Source: DATJMJ01 sp035508795
GTDB lineage: Bacteria > Actinomycetota > Acidimicrobiia > Acidimicrobiales > Palsa-688
Reading direction: 5' to 3'
DNA: 20,673 nt
Assembly (NCBI GenBank): GCA_035508795.1
Contig: DATJMJ010000143.1
Location: forward strand, 1 to 20,673
Below, in pieces: positions 1-10,226 of this stretch. A program made the position numbers and the translations under genes. Within the stretch, counting starts at the first letter, position 1. Each line of letters opens with the position of its first letter. A model generated the notes under the pieces. The model worked only from the letters and a program-made list of their open reading frames with translations, searched no databases and was not told where the DNA came from.

Positions 1-1
1 C

Positions 2-2933
<2,932 letters not shown>

Positions 2934-2941
<8 letters not shown>

Positions 2942-4367
2942 CCCCGAGGGGTTCCTGAAGCACCGGCGCAGCGAGGCCGAGCACCGGCCCGTCCACTTGC
3001 GCGTGCGCGACTGGCACGAGATGTACGAACCGGTTGACTTACCGGCTCTGCGTACCCAGGCGTCGCGCTGCATGGACTGCGCGGTCCCTTTTTGCAACAG
3101 CTTGCACGGGTGCCCGCTCGGCAACTTGATCCCCGACTGGAACGACCTTGTCTACCGCGACCGCTGGCGGGACGCGATCGAGCGGCTGCACGCGACGAAC
3201 AATTTCCCCGAGTTCACCGGGCGGATGTGCCCGGCGCCGTGCGAAAGCGCCTGCGTGCTCGCCCTCAACGACGAGGCCGTGACGATAAAGCAAGTGGAAA
3301 AGGAGATTATCGACTACGCATGGGAGCACGGCTGGGTGACACCGGTGCGGCCGAGCGTGAGGACGGCCAAGCGTGTCGCCGTCGTCGGGTCGGGGCCTGC
3401 CGGCATGGCTGCCGCCCAGCAGTTGACGAGGGGAGGTCACGAGGTCGTCGTCTACGAACGCGACGACCGTCCCGGCGGCCTCATCCGCTACGGGATCCCC
3501 GATTTCAAGATGGACAAGTTGCTCCTTGACCGGCGGGTCGAGCAGATGGAGCAAGAGGGCACCGTCTTCGAGTGCGGCGTCGACGTAGGTGTCGACCTTT
3601 CGGTAGAGGACCTGCGGCAGGGTTACCACGCGGTGGTGCTCGCGATCGGGGCGTTGTGGCAGCGAGATCTCGACGTACCCGGGCGAGACCTGGCCGGGGT
3701 CCACCTCGCGATGGATTACCTCGTACCCTCCAACCGCGTGCAAGCGGGGCTACTTTCGTCCCCGCCCATCGACGCCGCTGGCAAAAAGGTAGTGATCATC
3801 GGGGGCGGCGACACAGGAGCCGACTGCCTCGGGACGGCCCACCGTCAAGGTGCCGCTCTGGTGCACCAGTTCGACATCCACGAACGACCGCCCGACCTTC
3901 GGCCCGAGTCGACGCCATGGCCCTTGTGGCCGTTGGTCCTGCGGGACTCGCTCGCCCACGAGGAGGGCGGCCAAAGGGAGTTCGCGGCCCAGACGGACGC
4001 TTTTGCGGGGGACGAGCGAGGGCATGTGCGAGCGCTGCGCGCCCACAGGGTGCGGGAGCTTTCCCGGCGTATTTACGAGGACATACCGGGGAGCGAGTTC
4101 GAATTGGAGGCGGATCTCGTATTGCTTGCGATCGGCTTTCGCGGGCCGGACCGCCAGCTCCTCGACAAACTCGGGGTCTGGGTCAACGAGCGCGGGACGG
4201 TTGCGCACGACGGGGGGTGGGCCACCAACGTCCCGGGTGTTTTTGCATGCGGGGACACAACGCACGGCGCAAGCCTCATCGTGTGGGCGATCGCCGAGGG
4301 CCGGGCCGCCGCTGCGGCAGTCGACCGTTACCTCGTCGGCGAGACACTGCTCCCCGCCGCTCTGTAG
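2934..4367 (+). CDS. gltD: Glutamate synthase (NADPH) small subunit
   Basis: Beta subunit of glutamate synthase: oxidises NADPH on FAD and passes electrons through iron-sulfur clusters to the FMN site of GltB. The 477-residue length is normal. The N-terminal cluster region has C46, C49, C54, C60 and then C99, C103, C107 (CMDCAVPFC and CPAPCESAC). The FAD Rossmann motif GSGPAG is at 152-157, followed by RPGGLIRYGIPDFKMDK. The NADPH-site motif GGGDTG is at 290-295, and the C-terminal FAD motif GVFACGDTTHGASLIVWA is near 435-455. The start is GTG at 2934, inside the end of gltB (overlap GTGGCTGA), so translation is probably coupled. This start leaves MADPEGFLKHRR, the family's usual N-terminus. 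All cofactor residues are intact. Homologous flavin subunits of other reductases exist, but the gltB neighbour settles the assignment. Confidence 0.97.
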
Positions 4368-4380
4368 ATCCGCTCGGACG

Positions 4381-4408
4381 AGACGGCGGCTCCCCTAGCC
4401 TTTTGTCT
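4381..4408 (+). terminator. Weak terminator-like hairpin after gltD
   Basis: An outer AGAC/GTCT pairing (4381-4384 with 4405-4408) encloses an inner GGCT/AGCC stem (4388-4391 with 4397-4400) with a five-base loop; TTTT follows the inner stem. The stem is short, so this may only weaken readthrough into ribF. Confidence 0.3.
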
Positions 4409-4417
4409 GTGAGAGCG

Positions 4418-4447
4418 GTGAAGGTGCGGTGAAGGTGCGGTGAAGGT
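4418..4447 (+). repeat. 11-bp tandem repeat containing the ribF start
   Basis: The unit GTGAAGGTGCG occurs at 4418-4428 and 4429-4439 and begins again at 4440 (GTGAAGGT). Each copy carries GTG AAG. Because 11 is not a multiple of three, the copies lie in three different frames and only the third is in frame with ribF. The AAGGTG of the second copy may serve as a weak ribosome binding site for the third. Confidence 0.85.
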
Positions 4448-5489
4448 CGTCTACTACCCATCGGGTGAGGGAGAGGCCGAGCGTGGGGTCAGCGCGGGCG
4501 CCGGCACTGGCGCGGAGCCGTCTTTTGCCGCCGAGGTGGCACGCCGCGGCACCGTGGTCACGATCGGGGCCTTCGATGGGGTGCACATCGGCCACAGGAG
4601 CCTGATCGACCGGGCGCGAGCGACGGCGCACGAGATAGGTGCCCTGTCTGCTGTCGTTACGTTCGACCGTCACCCGGCAAGCGTTGTCCGTCCCGACTCG
4701 GCTCCTCTCCTGCTCACCAACCTCGATTACAAGCTGTCGCTCCTCGAGGCGGCCGGAGTCGACCTCGTCCTCGTTCTCCACTTCGACGCCCGGCGGGCGG
4801 CCGAACCGGCGGCCGACTTCGTTGCCGAGGTGCTCGTCGGGTACCTGCACGCGCGGGCAGTCGTCGTCGGCCACGATTTCCACTTCGGGCGCAACCGGGA
4901 GGGCGACGTGCCACTGCTCCAGCGGGTGGGGGCACGGATGGGCTTCGACGTCACGGGGATCCGGCTCGTGCGCTCGGGCGCACCTGGCGAGACCGTGGCC
5001 GAAGGCCCCGAATGGGAGCTGCCTGCCGTCTCGTCCACCCGTATCCGGCGTTTGGTGGCCGAAGGCGACGTGTCCGGGGCGGCGGCGCTCCTCGGCCGCT
5101 GGCACCGGCTCGCGGGGGTGGTCGGGCACGGCGACAAGCGCGGGCGTGAGCTCGGCTTCCCGACGGCAAACCTGGAGGTCAGCAGGGAGATGCAGATCTG
5201 CGGGGACGGGGTGTACGCCGGCTGGTACCTCCGGCCGGACGGCACGCGCCACCAGACAGCCGTATCGGTCGGGCGCCAGCCAACCTTTTACTCGGAGCGG
5301 GCATTCTCCCTGGTGGAAGCGCACCTGCTCGACTTCCAGGGAGACCTCTACGACGAGGTTGGTACCGTCGACCTCGTCGCCCGGCTAAGGGGGCAGGAAA
5401 AGTTCGGCTCGGTCGAGGCTCTCATCGACCAGATGGTCAGCGACGTCGCGCACACGAGACGGGCGCTGGCGGGCGTCGGCCGCCGCTGA
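4440..5489 (+). CDS. ribF: Bifunctional riboflavin kinase / FAD synthetase
   Basis: Cytoplasmic enzyme that phosphorylates riboflavin to FMN and adenylylates FMN to FAD. The N-terminal nucleotidyltransferase half carries TIGAFDGVHIGHR (41-53) with the HxGH-like site, the VGHDFHFG segment (143-150) and SSTRIRRLVAEGDV (198-211). The C-terminal flavokinase half carries GFPTAN (239-244), VGRQPTF (277-283) and EAHLLDF (293-299) with the expected catalytic glutamate. The length of 349 residues is slightly long because about 35 low-complexity residues precede the first motif. The start is GTG at 4440; a TGA at 4419-4421 closes the frame just upstream and no other start lies between, so this is the longest possible form. 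ribF beside rpsO is a common arrangement in actinobacteria. Nothing essential is missing. Confidence 0.95.
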   Translation: MKVVYYPSGEGEAERGVSAGAGTGAEPSFAAEVARRGTVVTIGAFDGVHIGHRSLIDRARATAHEIGALSAVVTFDRHPASVVRPDSAPLLLTNLDYKLSLLEAAGVDLVLVLHFDARRAAEPAADFVAEVLVGYLHARAVVVGHDFHFGRNREGDVPLLQRVGARMGFDVTGIRLVRSGAPGETVAEGPEWELPAVSSTRIRRLVAEGDVSGAAALLGRWHRLAGVVGHGDKRGRELGFPTANLEVSREMQICGDGVYAGWYLRPDGTRHQTAVSVGRQPTFYSERAFSLVEAHLLDFQGDLYDEVGTVDLVARLRGQEKFGSVEALIDQMVSDVAHTRRALAGVGRR

Positions 5490-5510
5490 GGCGTCCCGCT
5501 GAGCCGCTCG

Positions 5511-5538
5511 GATGGCTGATGGCTGATGGCTGATGGCC
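5511..5538 (+). repeat. 7-bp tandem repeat, four copies
   Basis: Three exact copies of GATGGCT (5511-5531) are followed by GATGGCC (5532-5538), just downstream of ribF. No function is visible; this is the kind of array that changes length by slippage. Confidence 0.85.
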
Positions 5539-5560
5539 GACGTCTGACGGCTTGGCGCCG

Positions 5561-5610
5561 CCCTGCTCAGGCACCACCCTGCCTCAGGCGCAACCCTGCT
5601 CAGGCGCAGC
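5561..5610 (+). repeat. 16-17 bp imperfect tandem repeat, three copies
   Basis: The units at 5561-5576, 5577-5593 and 5594-5610 share the pattern CCCTG(C)CTCAGGC followed by G/A-C-rich bases. Together with the 7-bp array they fill the first part of the 359-base ribF-rpsO gap. Positions 5611-5723 show only GC-rich sequence without a convincing gene. Confidence 0.7.
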
Positions 5611-5723
5611 GCGGGCCAACTCGGCCGCCCCCGCAACGGCGACCGGGGGTGGTCACGGCGGCTCTCGGGGGGCCCGGGGTGCGGGCAGTGGTCAGGCCGG
5701 CTTTCCCGCAGTCCGGCTGCGCT

Positions 5724-5732
5724 TGGTATTAT
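5724..5732 (+). promoter_or_regulatory. Extended -10 promoter for rpsO
   Basis: TGG-TATTAT at 5724-5732 fits the TGn-extended -10 form and is one of very few AT-rich hexamers in this gap. The -35 region is weak (TTTCCC at 5702-5707, 19-base spacing). The predicted transcript start near 5739 falls exactly where the long leader hairpin begins, which supports the assignment. Confidence 0.55.
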
Positions 5733-5738
5733 GACCGG

Positions 5739-5808
5739 CGGCGTTGAGCCAGGGCAGGCCGTCCCGGTACTCCTCTGAGGGGGGCGGGCGGCTGCCGGGC
5801 CGACGCCG
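5739..5808 (+). promoter_or_regulatory. Long hairpin leader of rpsO mRNA (candidate S15 autoregulatory element)
   Basis: Manual folding gives one extended hairpin: 5739-5746 with 5801-5808 (8 pairs, one G-U), 5748-5750 with 5798-5800, 5753-5757 with 5792-5796 and 5759-5764 with 5786-5791 (one G-U), plus a small apical stem 5770-5774 with 5778-5782. Internal irregularities are A5747, A5751-G5752 opposite G5797, and G5758. It occupies most of the 5' leader and leaves about 40 unpaired bases with GAGG (5838-5841) before the ATG. S15 represses its own mRNA through structured leaders in several phyla; that this one binds S15 is inference. Confidence 0.55.
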
Positions 5809-5848
5809 AGCGCATTAGTCCTTACCCAAACCTGTTCGAGGTCCGCAC

Positions 5849-6106
5849 ATGGCCGATAAAGCGGCGACGATAGCCAACTACCGCCTCCACGACACTGACA
5901 CCGGTTCGCCGGAGGTCCAGGTCGCCATCTTGAGCGAGCGGATCTCGCACTTGACCGAGCACCTGAAGGTCAACAAGCACGACCACCACTCGCGCCGCGG
6001 CCTGATGGTGCTGATCGGCCGCAGGCGGCGGCTCTTGGACTACGTAAGGAACAACGACGTCGAGCGTTACCGGGAGCTAATCGGCCGGCTCGGTCTTCGC
6101 CGTTGA
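5849..6106 (+). CDS. rpsO: 30S ribosomal protein S15
   Basis: Small-subunit protein that binds 16S rRNA helices 20-22 and nucleates the platform of the 30S subunit. The 85-residue product shows the full family pattern: the signature HDTDTGSPEVQVAILSERI near residues 14-32, then HLTEHLKVNKHDHHSRRGL and the basic GRRRRLLDYV segment. It is slightly shorter than the usual 88-89 residues, mainly at the ends. The start is ATG at 5849 with GAGG seven bases upstream. It sits ahead of pnp as in most bacteria, and is probably expressed from the extended -10 promoter upstream with a structured leader. Confidence 0.98.
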   Translation: MADKAATIANYRLHDTDTGSPEVQVAILSERISHLTEHLKVNKHDHHSRRGLMVLIGRRRRLLDYVRNNDVERYRELIGRLGLRR

Positions 6107-6158
6107 ACGTGCCCGACGCGCCAAGTGCGCCGTCGAAATTAGCCAACCCCCGGGCAGG

Positions 6159-6244
6159 CAGTGGTCAGCTGCCAGTCGAGGGCTTCCTAGTGGGTGCGCG
6201 CCGGCAACGGCGCGCGTTGCGCGGAGGTCGTCAACTGACAACTG
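6159..6244 (+). other. Nested stem-loop in the rpsO-pnp spacer (candidate RNase III processing site)
   Basis: An outer imperfect stem pairs 6159-6171 with 6232-6244 (11 of 13 positions). Inside it is a perfect 8-bp hairpin, GCGCGCCG (6196-6203) and CGGCGCGC (6208-6215), closed by a GCAA tetraloop of the GNRA class. In E. coli and in Streptomyces the rpsO-pnp readthrough transcript is cut by RNase III in this spacer, which is part of PNPase autoregulation. That role here is inferred from position and structure. Confidence 0.55.
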
Positions 6245-6267
6245 GCTCTGTCTCGTCCCGAGGGCAA

Positions 6268-6290
6268 AGGGCCCGTTTGGGCCCTCTATT
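6268..6290 (+). terminator. Terminator-like hairpin between rpsO and pnp
   Basis: A perfect 7-bp inverted repeat, AGGGCCC (6268-6274) and GGGCCCT (6279-6285), flanks a GTTT loop and is followed by CTATT. The T tract is poor, so partial termination or protection of the rpsO 3' end is more likely than a full stop. pnp then starts behind an excellent AAAGGAG site at 6325-6331. Confidence 0.55.
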
Positions 6291-6335
6291 TGCTGCCGCC
6301 GGCACCGCTGGCGGCTCCAGCCCGAAAGGAGAGAC

Positions 6336-8807
6336 ATGGGTGAGCCCGTCTCAGTATCCACGCCGGTATCCGGCACTACCAAGTCCATAAGTTTCGAAAC
6401 GGGGCTGCTCGCTCAGCAGTCCCAGGGGGCAGTCGTCGGGCGCGTCGGTGACACCGTCGTCCTCGCAACGGCCAATGCCGCCTCGAACGCCCCCGAGGGC
6501 ATCGACTTCTTCCCCCTTACGGTCGATGTCGAAGAAAGGATGTACGCCGCGGGGAAGATCCCGGGGTCGTTTTTCCGCCGGGAGGGCCGGCCCACCGAAA
6601 CCGCCGTCCTTACGGCTCGTTTGATCGACCGGCCGCTGCGGCCTTCGTTCGCCGACGGCTACCGCAACGAGACCCAGGTCGTGGTCACGGTACTCGGAGC
6701 CGATCAGGTCAACCCCCACGACATCATCGCCATAAACGCCGCCAGCGCCGCCTTGATGATCTCTGGCATGCCTTTCGAGGGGCCCATCGGTGCTGTGAGG
6801 ATCGCGTACTCGACCGACGGCCGTTGGCTGCCTCACCCGACCTACGAGGAGGGTGACGACTCCACCTTCGAGCTCGTCGTTGCCGGGCGGGCGTTGCCCG
6901 ACGGGGACGTCGCGATCATGATGGTCGAGGCGGGAGGGTCGGAAAAGGCTTGGTCCTACTACCAGTCAGGTGCCCCCAAGGTGACCGAAGAGGTCATCGC
7001 CGAGGGGCTCGAGGCCGCCAAGACCTGGATCAAGGAGTCGATCGACCTCCAGCTCCAGCTGAAAGAGAAAGCCGGTTCGCACGCACCTCTCGCCTACCAG
7101 GCAAGGCACGACTACGGGCCCGACGTCTACGACCGCGTTGCGTCGGCCGGGTCCGACCGGATCGGCAAGGTGACGACGATCTCGCTCAAGGCTGAGCGAG
7201 AGGCTGCCACCTCCGAGGTTGCCGCCGCTCTGCTCGAGGAGCTCGGGCCCGAGTTCCCGGGGCGGGAGAAGGAGATTTCCCAGGCAGTCCGTTCCCTCAC
7301 CAAAAAGCTTGTGCGGCAGCGCATCGTCGAAGAGGGCGTGCGCATCGACGGGCGCGGCACACGCGACATCCGGCCGCTGTCGGCTCGGGTGGGCGTCATC
7401 CCGACGGCTCACGGGTCGGGCCTTTTCCAAAGAGGCGAGACGCAGGTGCTCAACATTGCCACGCTCGGGATGCCGAGGAGCGACCAGCTGCTCGACACCA
7501 TCAGCCCCGAGGACAAAAAGCGTTACATGCACCACTACAACATGCCTCCTTACGCCAACGGCGAAGTGGGCCGTGTTGGTAGCCCGAAACGGCGAGAAAT
7601 AGGCCACGGCCTGCTGGCCGAGCGTGCCCTTCTGCCGGTTGTCCCGCCGTTCGAAGAGTTCCCCTACGCGTTACGGCTTGTTTCCGAAGTCCTGTCCTCC
7701 AACGGTTCGACATCGATGGCGTCGGTGTGCGCTTCGACCCTTTCGCTCATGGACGCCGGGGTCCCGGTCAAGGCACCGGTCGCCGGCATCGCAATGGGGC
7801 TCGTGAAGGAGGGGGACCGCTATGTCACCCTCACGGACATCCTCGGTGCTGAGGATGCTTTCGGCGATATGGACTTCAAGGTCGCCGGCCCCGCCGACTT
7901 CGTGACGGCCCTCCAGCTCGACACCAAGATCGACGGCTTGCCCGCCTCGGTGCTCGCCGATGCCCTCCGCCAGGCGCGTGACGCCCGCCTCACGATCCTG
8001 AAGGTGATGGAGGACACGATCAACCAACCGCGCACCGAAGTCCGCGACACAGCGCCCAAGATCGTGACCCTCGAGATCCCCATCGACAAGATCGGCGAGG
8101 TCATCGGGCCCAAGGGCAAGATGATCAATTCGATACAGCAAGAAACCGGAGCCGACATCAGCGTCGACGACAACGGCGTCGTCGGGACTGTGACGGTCGG
8201 TGCCCGGGACGGCGGAGCGGTGAACGAGGCCGTACGCCGCATCGAACTGATACTCGACCCGCCCAAGGCCGAAGTCGGCGCAACCTACAAGGGCAAAGTC
8301 GTCAACATCACCAAGTTCGGGGCGTTCGTCAACATCCTCCCCGGTCGGGACGGCCTCGTCCACATCTCCAAGCTCTCCAAGCTCTCGCAGGGAAAGCGCG
8401 TCGAGCGAGTCGAAGATGTGCTGTCGGTCGGCGACGAGCTCGAGGTTCGGGTCGACGACATCGACCCGGTTGGCAAGGTCTCCCTTTCGCTGGTCGGCGA
8501 GGGGCCTGATGGCTCAGAATCGTCCGCTGGCGGCGGGGCTGCGGCAGGCGGTCGTGCAGGGCCCCGCGCCGAAGGTGGCGCCGCCGGCGCCGACTACGAG
8601 ACCGTCTCGTTCGAAGACACCTGGGAACGCGAAGCTCGCTCGACCTTCGGTGACCTCGGTCCTTCCTCGGGTGCTGACTCCGCCCTCGGCGCCCCCATTG
8701 GAGGTGGGCGTGGCCCGGCGCGCGAGCGCGGCGGTGACTCCCGGGGCAGCGACCGTGGTGGCGACAGGGGCTCAGGGCCTCGCCGCAACCCGCGCCGCAG
8801 GCATTGA
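6336..8807 (+). CDS. pnp: Polyribonucleotide nucleotidyltransferase (PNPase)
   Basis: Phosphorolytic 3'-to-5' exoribonuclease that degrades mRNA and can add heteropolymeric tails; it works as a trimer in the cytoplasm. Two RNase PH domains come first. The second holds SNGSTSMASVCASTLSLMD and the catalytic D507, D513 and K515 in EDAFGDMDFK, matching the E. coli active site. A KH domain follows, with IGPKGKMI around 590-597, then an S1 domain (about 648-720) containing GKVVNITKFGAFVNILPG. At 823 residues it is about 100 longer than E. coli PNPase because of a disordered tail (723-823) that is Gly/Ala-rich, contains an acidic-aromatic patch (YETVSFEDTWERE) and ends in Arg/Gly repeats. The start is ATG at 6336 with AAAGGAG at 6325-6331, the best ribosome binding site in the window. 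The stop overlaps the next gene by four bases. Confidence 0.98.
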   Translation: MGEPVSVSTPVSGTTKSISFETGLLAQQSQGAVVGRVGDTVVLATANAASNAPEGIDFFPLTVDVEERMYAAGKIPGSFFRREGRPTETAVLTARLIDRPLRPSFADGYRNETQVVVTVLGADQVNPHDIIAINAASAALMISGMPFEGPIGAVRIAYSTDGRWLPHPTYEEGDDSTFELVVAGRALPDGDVAIMMVEAGGSEKAWSYYQSGAPKVTEEVIAEGLEAAKTWIKESIDLQLQLKEKAGSHAPLAYQARHDYGPDVYDRVASAGSDRIGKVTTISLKAEREAATSEVAAALLEELGPEFPGREKEISQAVRSLTKKLVRQRIVEEGVRIDGRGTRDIRPLSARVGVIPTAHGSGLFQRGETQVLNIATLGMPRSDQLLDTISPEDKKRYMHHYNMPPYANGEVGRVGSPKRREIGHGLLAERALLPVVPPFEEFPYALRLVSEVLSSNGSTSMASVCASTLSLMDAGVPVKAPVAGIAMGLVKEGDRYVTLTDILGAEDAFGDMDFKVAGPADFVTALQLDTKIDGLPASVLADALRQARDARLTILKVMEDTINQPRTEVRDTAPKIVTLEIPIDKIGEVIGPKGKMINSIQQETGADISVDDNGVVGTVTVGARDGGAVNEAVRRIELILDPPKAEVGATYKGKVVNITKFGAFVNILPGRDGLVHISKLSKLSQGKRVERVEDVLSVGDELEVRVDDIDPVGKVSLSLVGEGPDGSESSAGGGAAAGGRAGPRAEGGAAGADYETVSFEDTWEREARSTFGDLGPSSGADSALGAPIGGGRGPARERGGDSRGSDRGGDRGSGPRRNPRRRH

Positions 8808-10168
8808 GCGCCGGCACAGCGGCCTCCGCAACCACCACAGCAGCGGTTTCCGCACAAGAAACCGTCGAGACGACGGTTGGCGAAGGCGGGCTCACGGTAG
8901 TCACCGAGCACATGCCCGACGTGCTGTCCGTGAGCCTCGGTTTCTGGGTCGGCACGGGGTCGGTCGACGAGCCCGAGGAGATAGCGGGTGCCTCTCACTT
9001 CCTCGAGCACCTGCTCTTCAAGGGCACAGCCGAGCGCAGCGCCCGCGAGATCGCCGAAGTCGTCGATGCGGTTGGGGGCGACATCAATGCGTTCACGACC
9101 AAGGAGCACACGGCTTTCTACGTCCGGCTGCTCGCCGAGTCGCTCGACCTGGGCCTGGACATCCTTTCGGAGATCATCTGGGGCCCGGCGCTGCGCCCTG
9201 ACGAACTCGAGGCCGAGAGGCAAGTGATCCTCGAGGAGATCCTCATGCACGCCGACGAGCCGGCCGAAGAGGTGCACGACCTCCTCAACAGCGCTATGTA
9301 CCCGGGGCACCCGCTCGGGCGCGACGTCCTCGGCCTCGAGAAGACGGTCCGGGCGGCGACGAGGGACGACATCTCGAGTTTTCACCGCAAGCACTACCGC
9401 ACGGGGAACATCGTGGTGGCTGCCGCGGGGAAGGTGGAGCACCAGCGGGTGGTCGAGGGGCTCGCAAGCCGGTTGGACAAGGCTGCCAAGGAGTTCGGCC
9501 GGGACGTCCTCCTGGGCGGCGAGCGGCCTGAGCGCTCGTTGCCTTCGTCGGGCGCTAAGGAACGCTTGGTGGTCAAGCGCAAGACCGAACAGGCCCACGT
9601 CATGGTCGGGATGCCCGGCTTCGACCGCAACCACCCCGACAGGCAGGTCCTCAACGTCTTGGACCACATCCTCGGCGGGGGGATGTCGAGCCGCCTGTTC
9701 CAGTCGGTCCGTGAGGAGAGAGGCCTCGCCTACAGCGTCTATTCCTACAGGTCCGGTTACCAGGTCACCGGGGACTTCGCCGTCTACGCGGGCACGGCGC
9801 CCAAGCGGGCAGAGGAGGTCCTCGACTTGATTTCGTTGGAGCTCGACCGTATGGCCTCCCAGGGCGCGACCGAGCAGGAGCTCGGCTCGGCCAAGAGCCA
9901 CATCCGTGGGGCTACCGCGCTCGGCCTCGAGGACACGGGGGCACGGATGAGCCGTCTCGGTCGTTCGCAGCTGGCGCACGGGAGGGTGCCGCCGCTCGCC
10001 GAACTCGACGCTCAGGTGCGCGCGGTGACGACGGACGACCTTGCCCGGGTTGCGGCCAAGGTACTGGGTGGGCCGAGGTCGCTGGTCGTGCTCGGCCCGT
10101 TCCCCAAGGAGGCCTTCGCGGACTGGGGAGCCTCCCGGGCACCGGGACCAGACCCCGGCGCGAAATAA
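8804..10168 (+). CDS. M16-family zinc metallopeptidase (PepR/YmxG-like)
   Basis: Member of the pitrilysin / mitochondrial processing peptidase family; the natural substrate of the bacterial PNPase-linked members is not established. The 454-residue protein has the inverted zinc motif H65-F-L-E68-H69 and, about 75 residues on, ERQVILEEILMHADEP with the distal zinc-ligand glutamate (E144 or E145). The second half has the substrate-binding VREERGLAYSVYSY segment and the GGGMSSRLFQ motif. The start is TTG at 8804, forming a TTGA overlap with the pnp stop; no other start codon occurs in frame until codon 37, too close to the conserved core, so the unusual TTG is well supported. No signal peptide is seen, so it is probably cytoplasmic. 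pnp followed by this gene and dapB is a conserved order in actinobacteria. Confidence 0.93.
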   Translation: MSAGTAASATTTAAVSAQETVETTVGEGGLTVVTEHMPDVLSVSLGFWVGTGSVDEPEEIAGASHFLEHLLFKGTAERSAREIAEVVDAVGGDINAFTTKEHTAFYVRLLAESLDLGLDILSEIIWGPALRPDELEAERQVILEEILMHADEPAEEVHDLLNSAMYPGHPLGRDVLGLEKTVRAATRDDISSFHRKHYRTGNIVVAAAGKVEHQRVVEGLASRLDKAAKEFGRDVLLGGERPERSLPSSGAKERLVVKRKTEQAHVMVGMPGFDRNHPDRQVLNVLDHILGGGMSSRLFQSVREERGLAYSVYSYRSGYQVTGDFAVYAGTAPKRAEEVLDLISLELDRMASQGATEQELGSAKSHIRGATALGLEDTGARMSRLGRSQLAHGRVPPLAELDAQVRAVTTDDLARVAAKVLGGPRSLVVLGPFPKEAFADWGASRAPGPDPGAK

Positions 10169-10226
10169 GGTTGATAGCAAAGCAAAGCGAAAAGGCGACC
10201 AGCTGAAGGGAAAAGGGGGCCGGGAG

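Noticed and set aside
6103..6390. 95-codon forward open frame in the rpsO-pnp spacer
   Set aside because: It overlaps the end of rpsO and the pnp start, and the region is explained better as structured RNA.
10041..10226. Upstream in-frame extension of dapB
   Set aside because: It overlaps the peptidase gene out of frame and gives Arg/Pro-rich sequence with no counterpart in DapB; the family starts at LRVGVLG.
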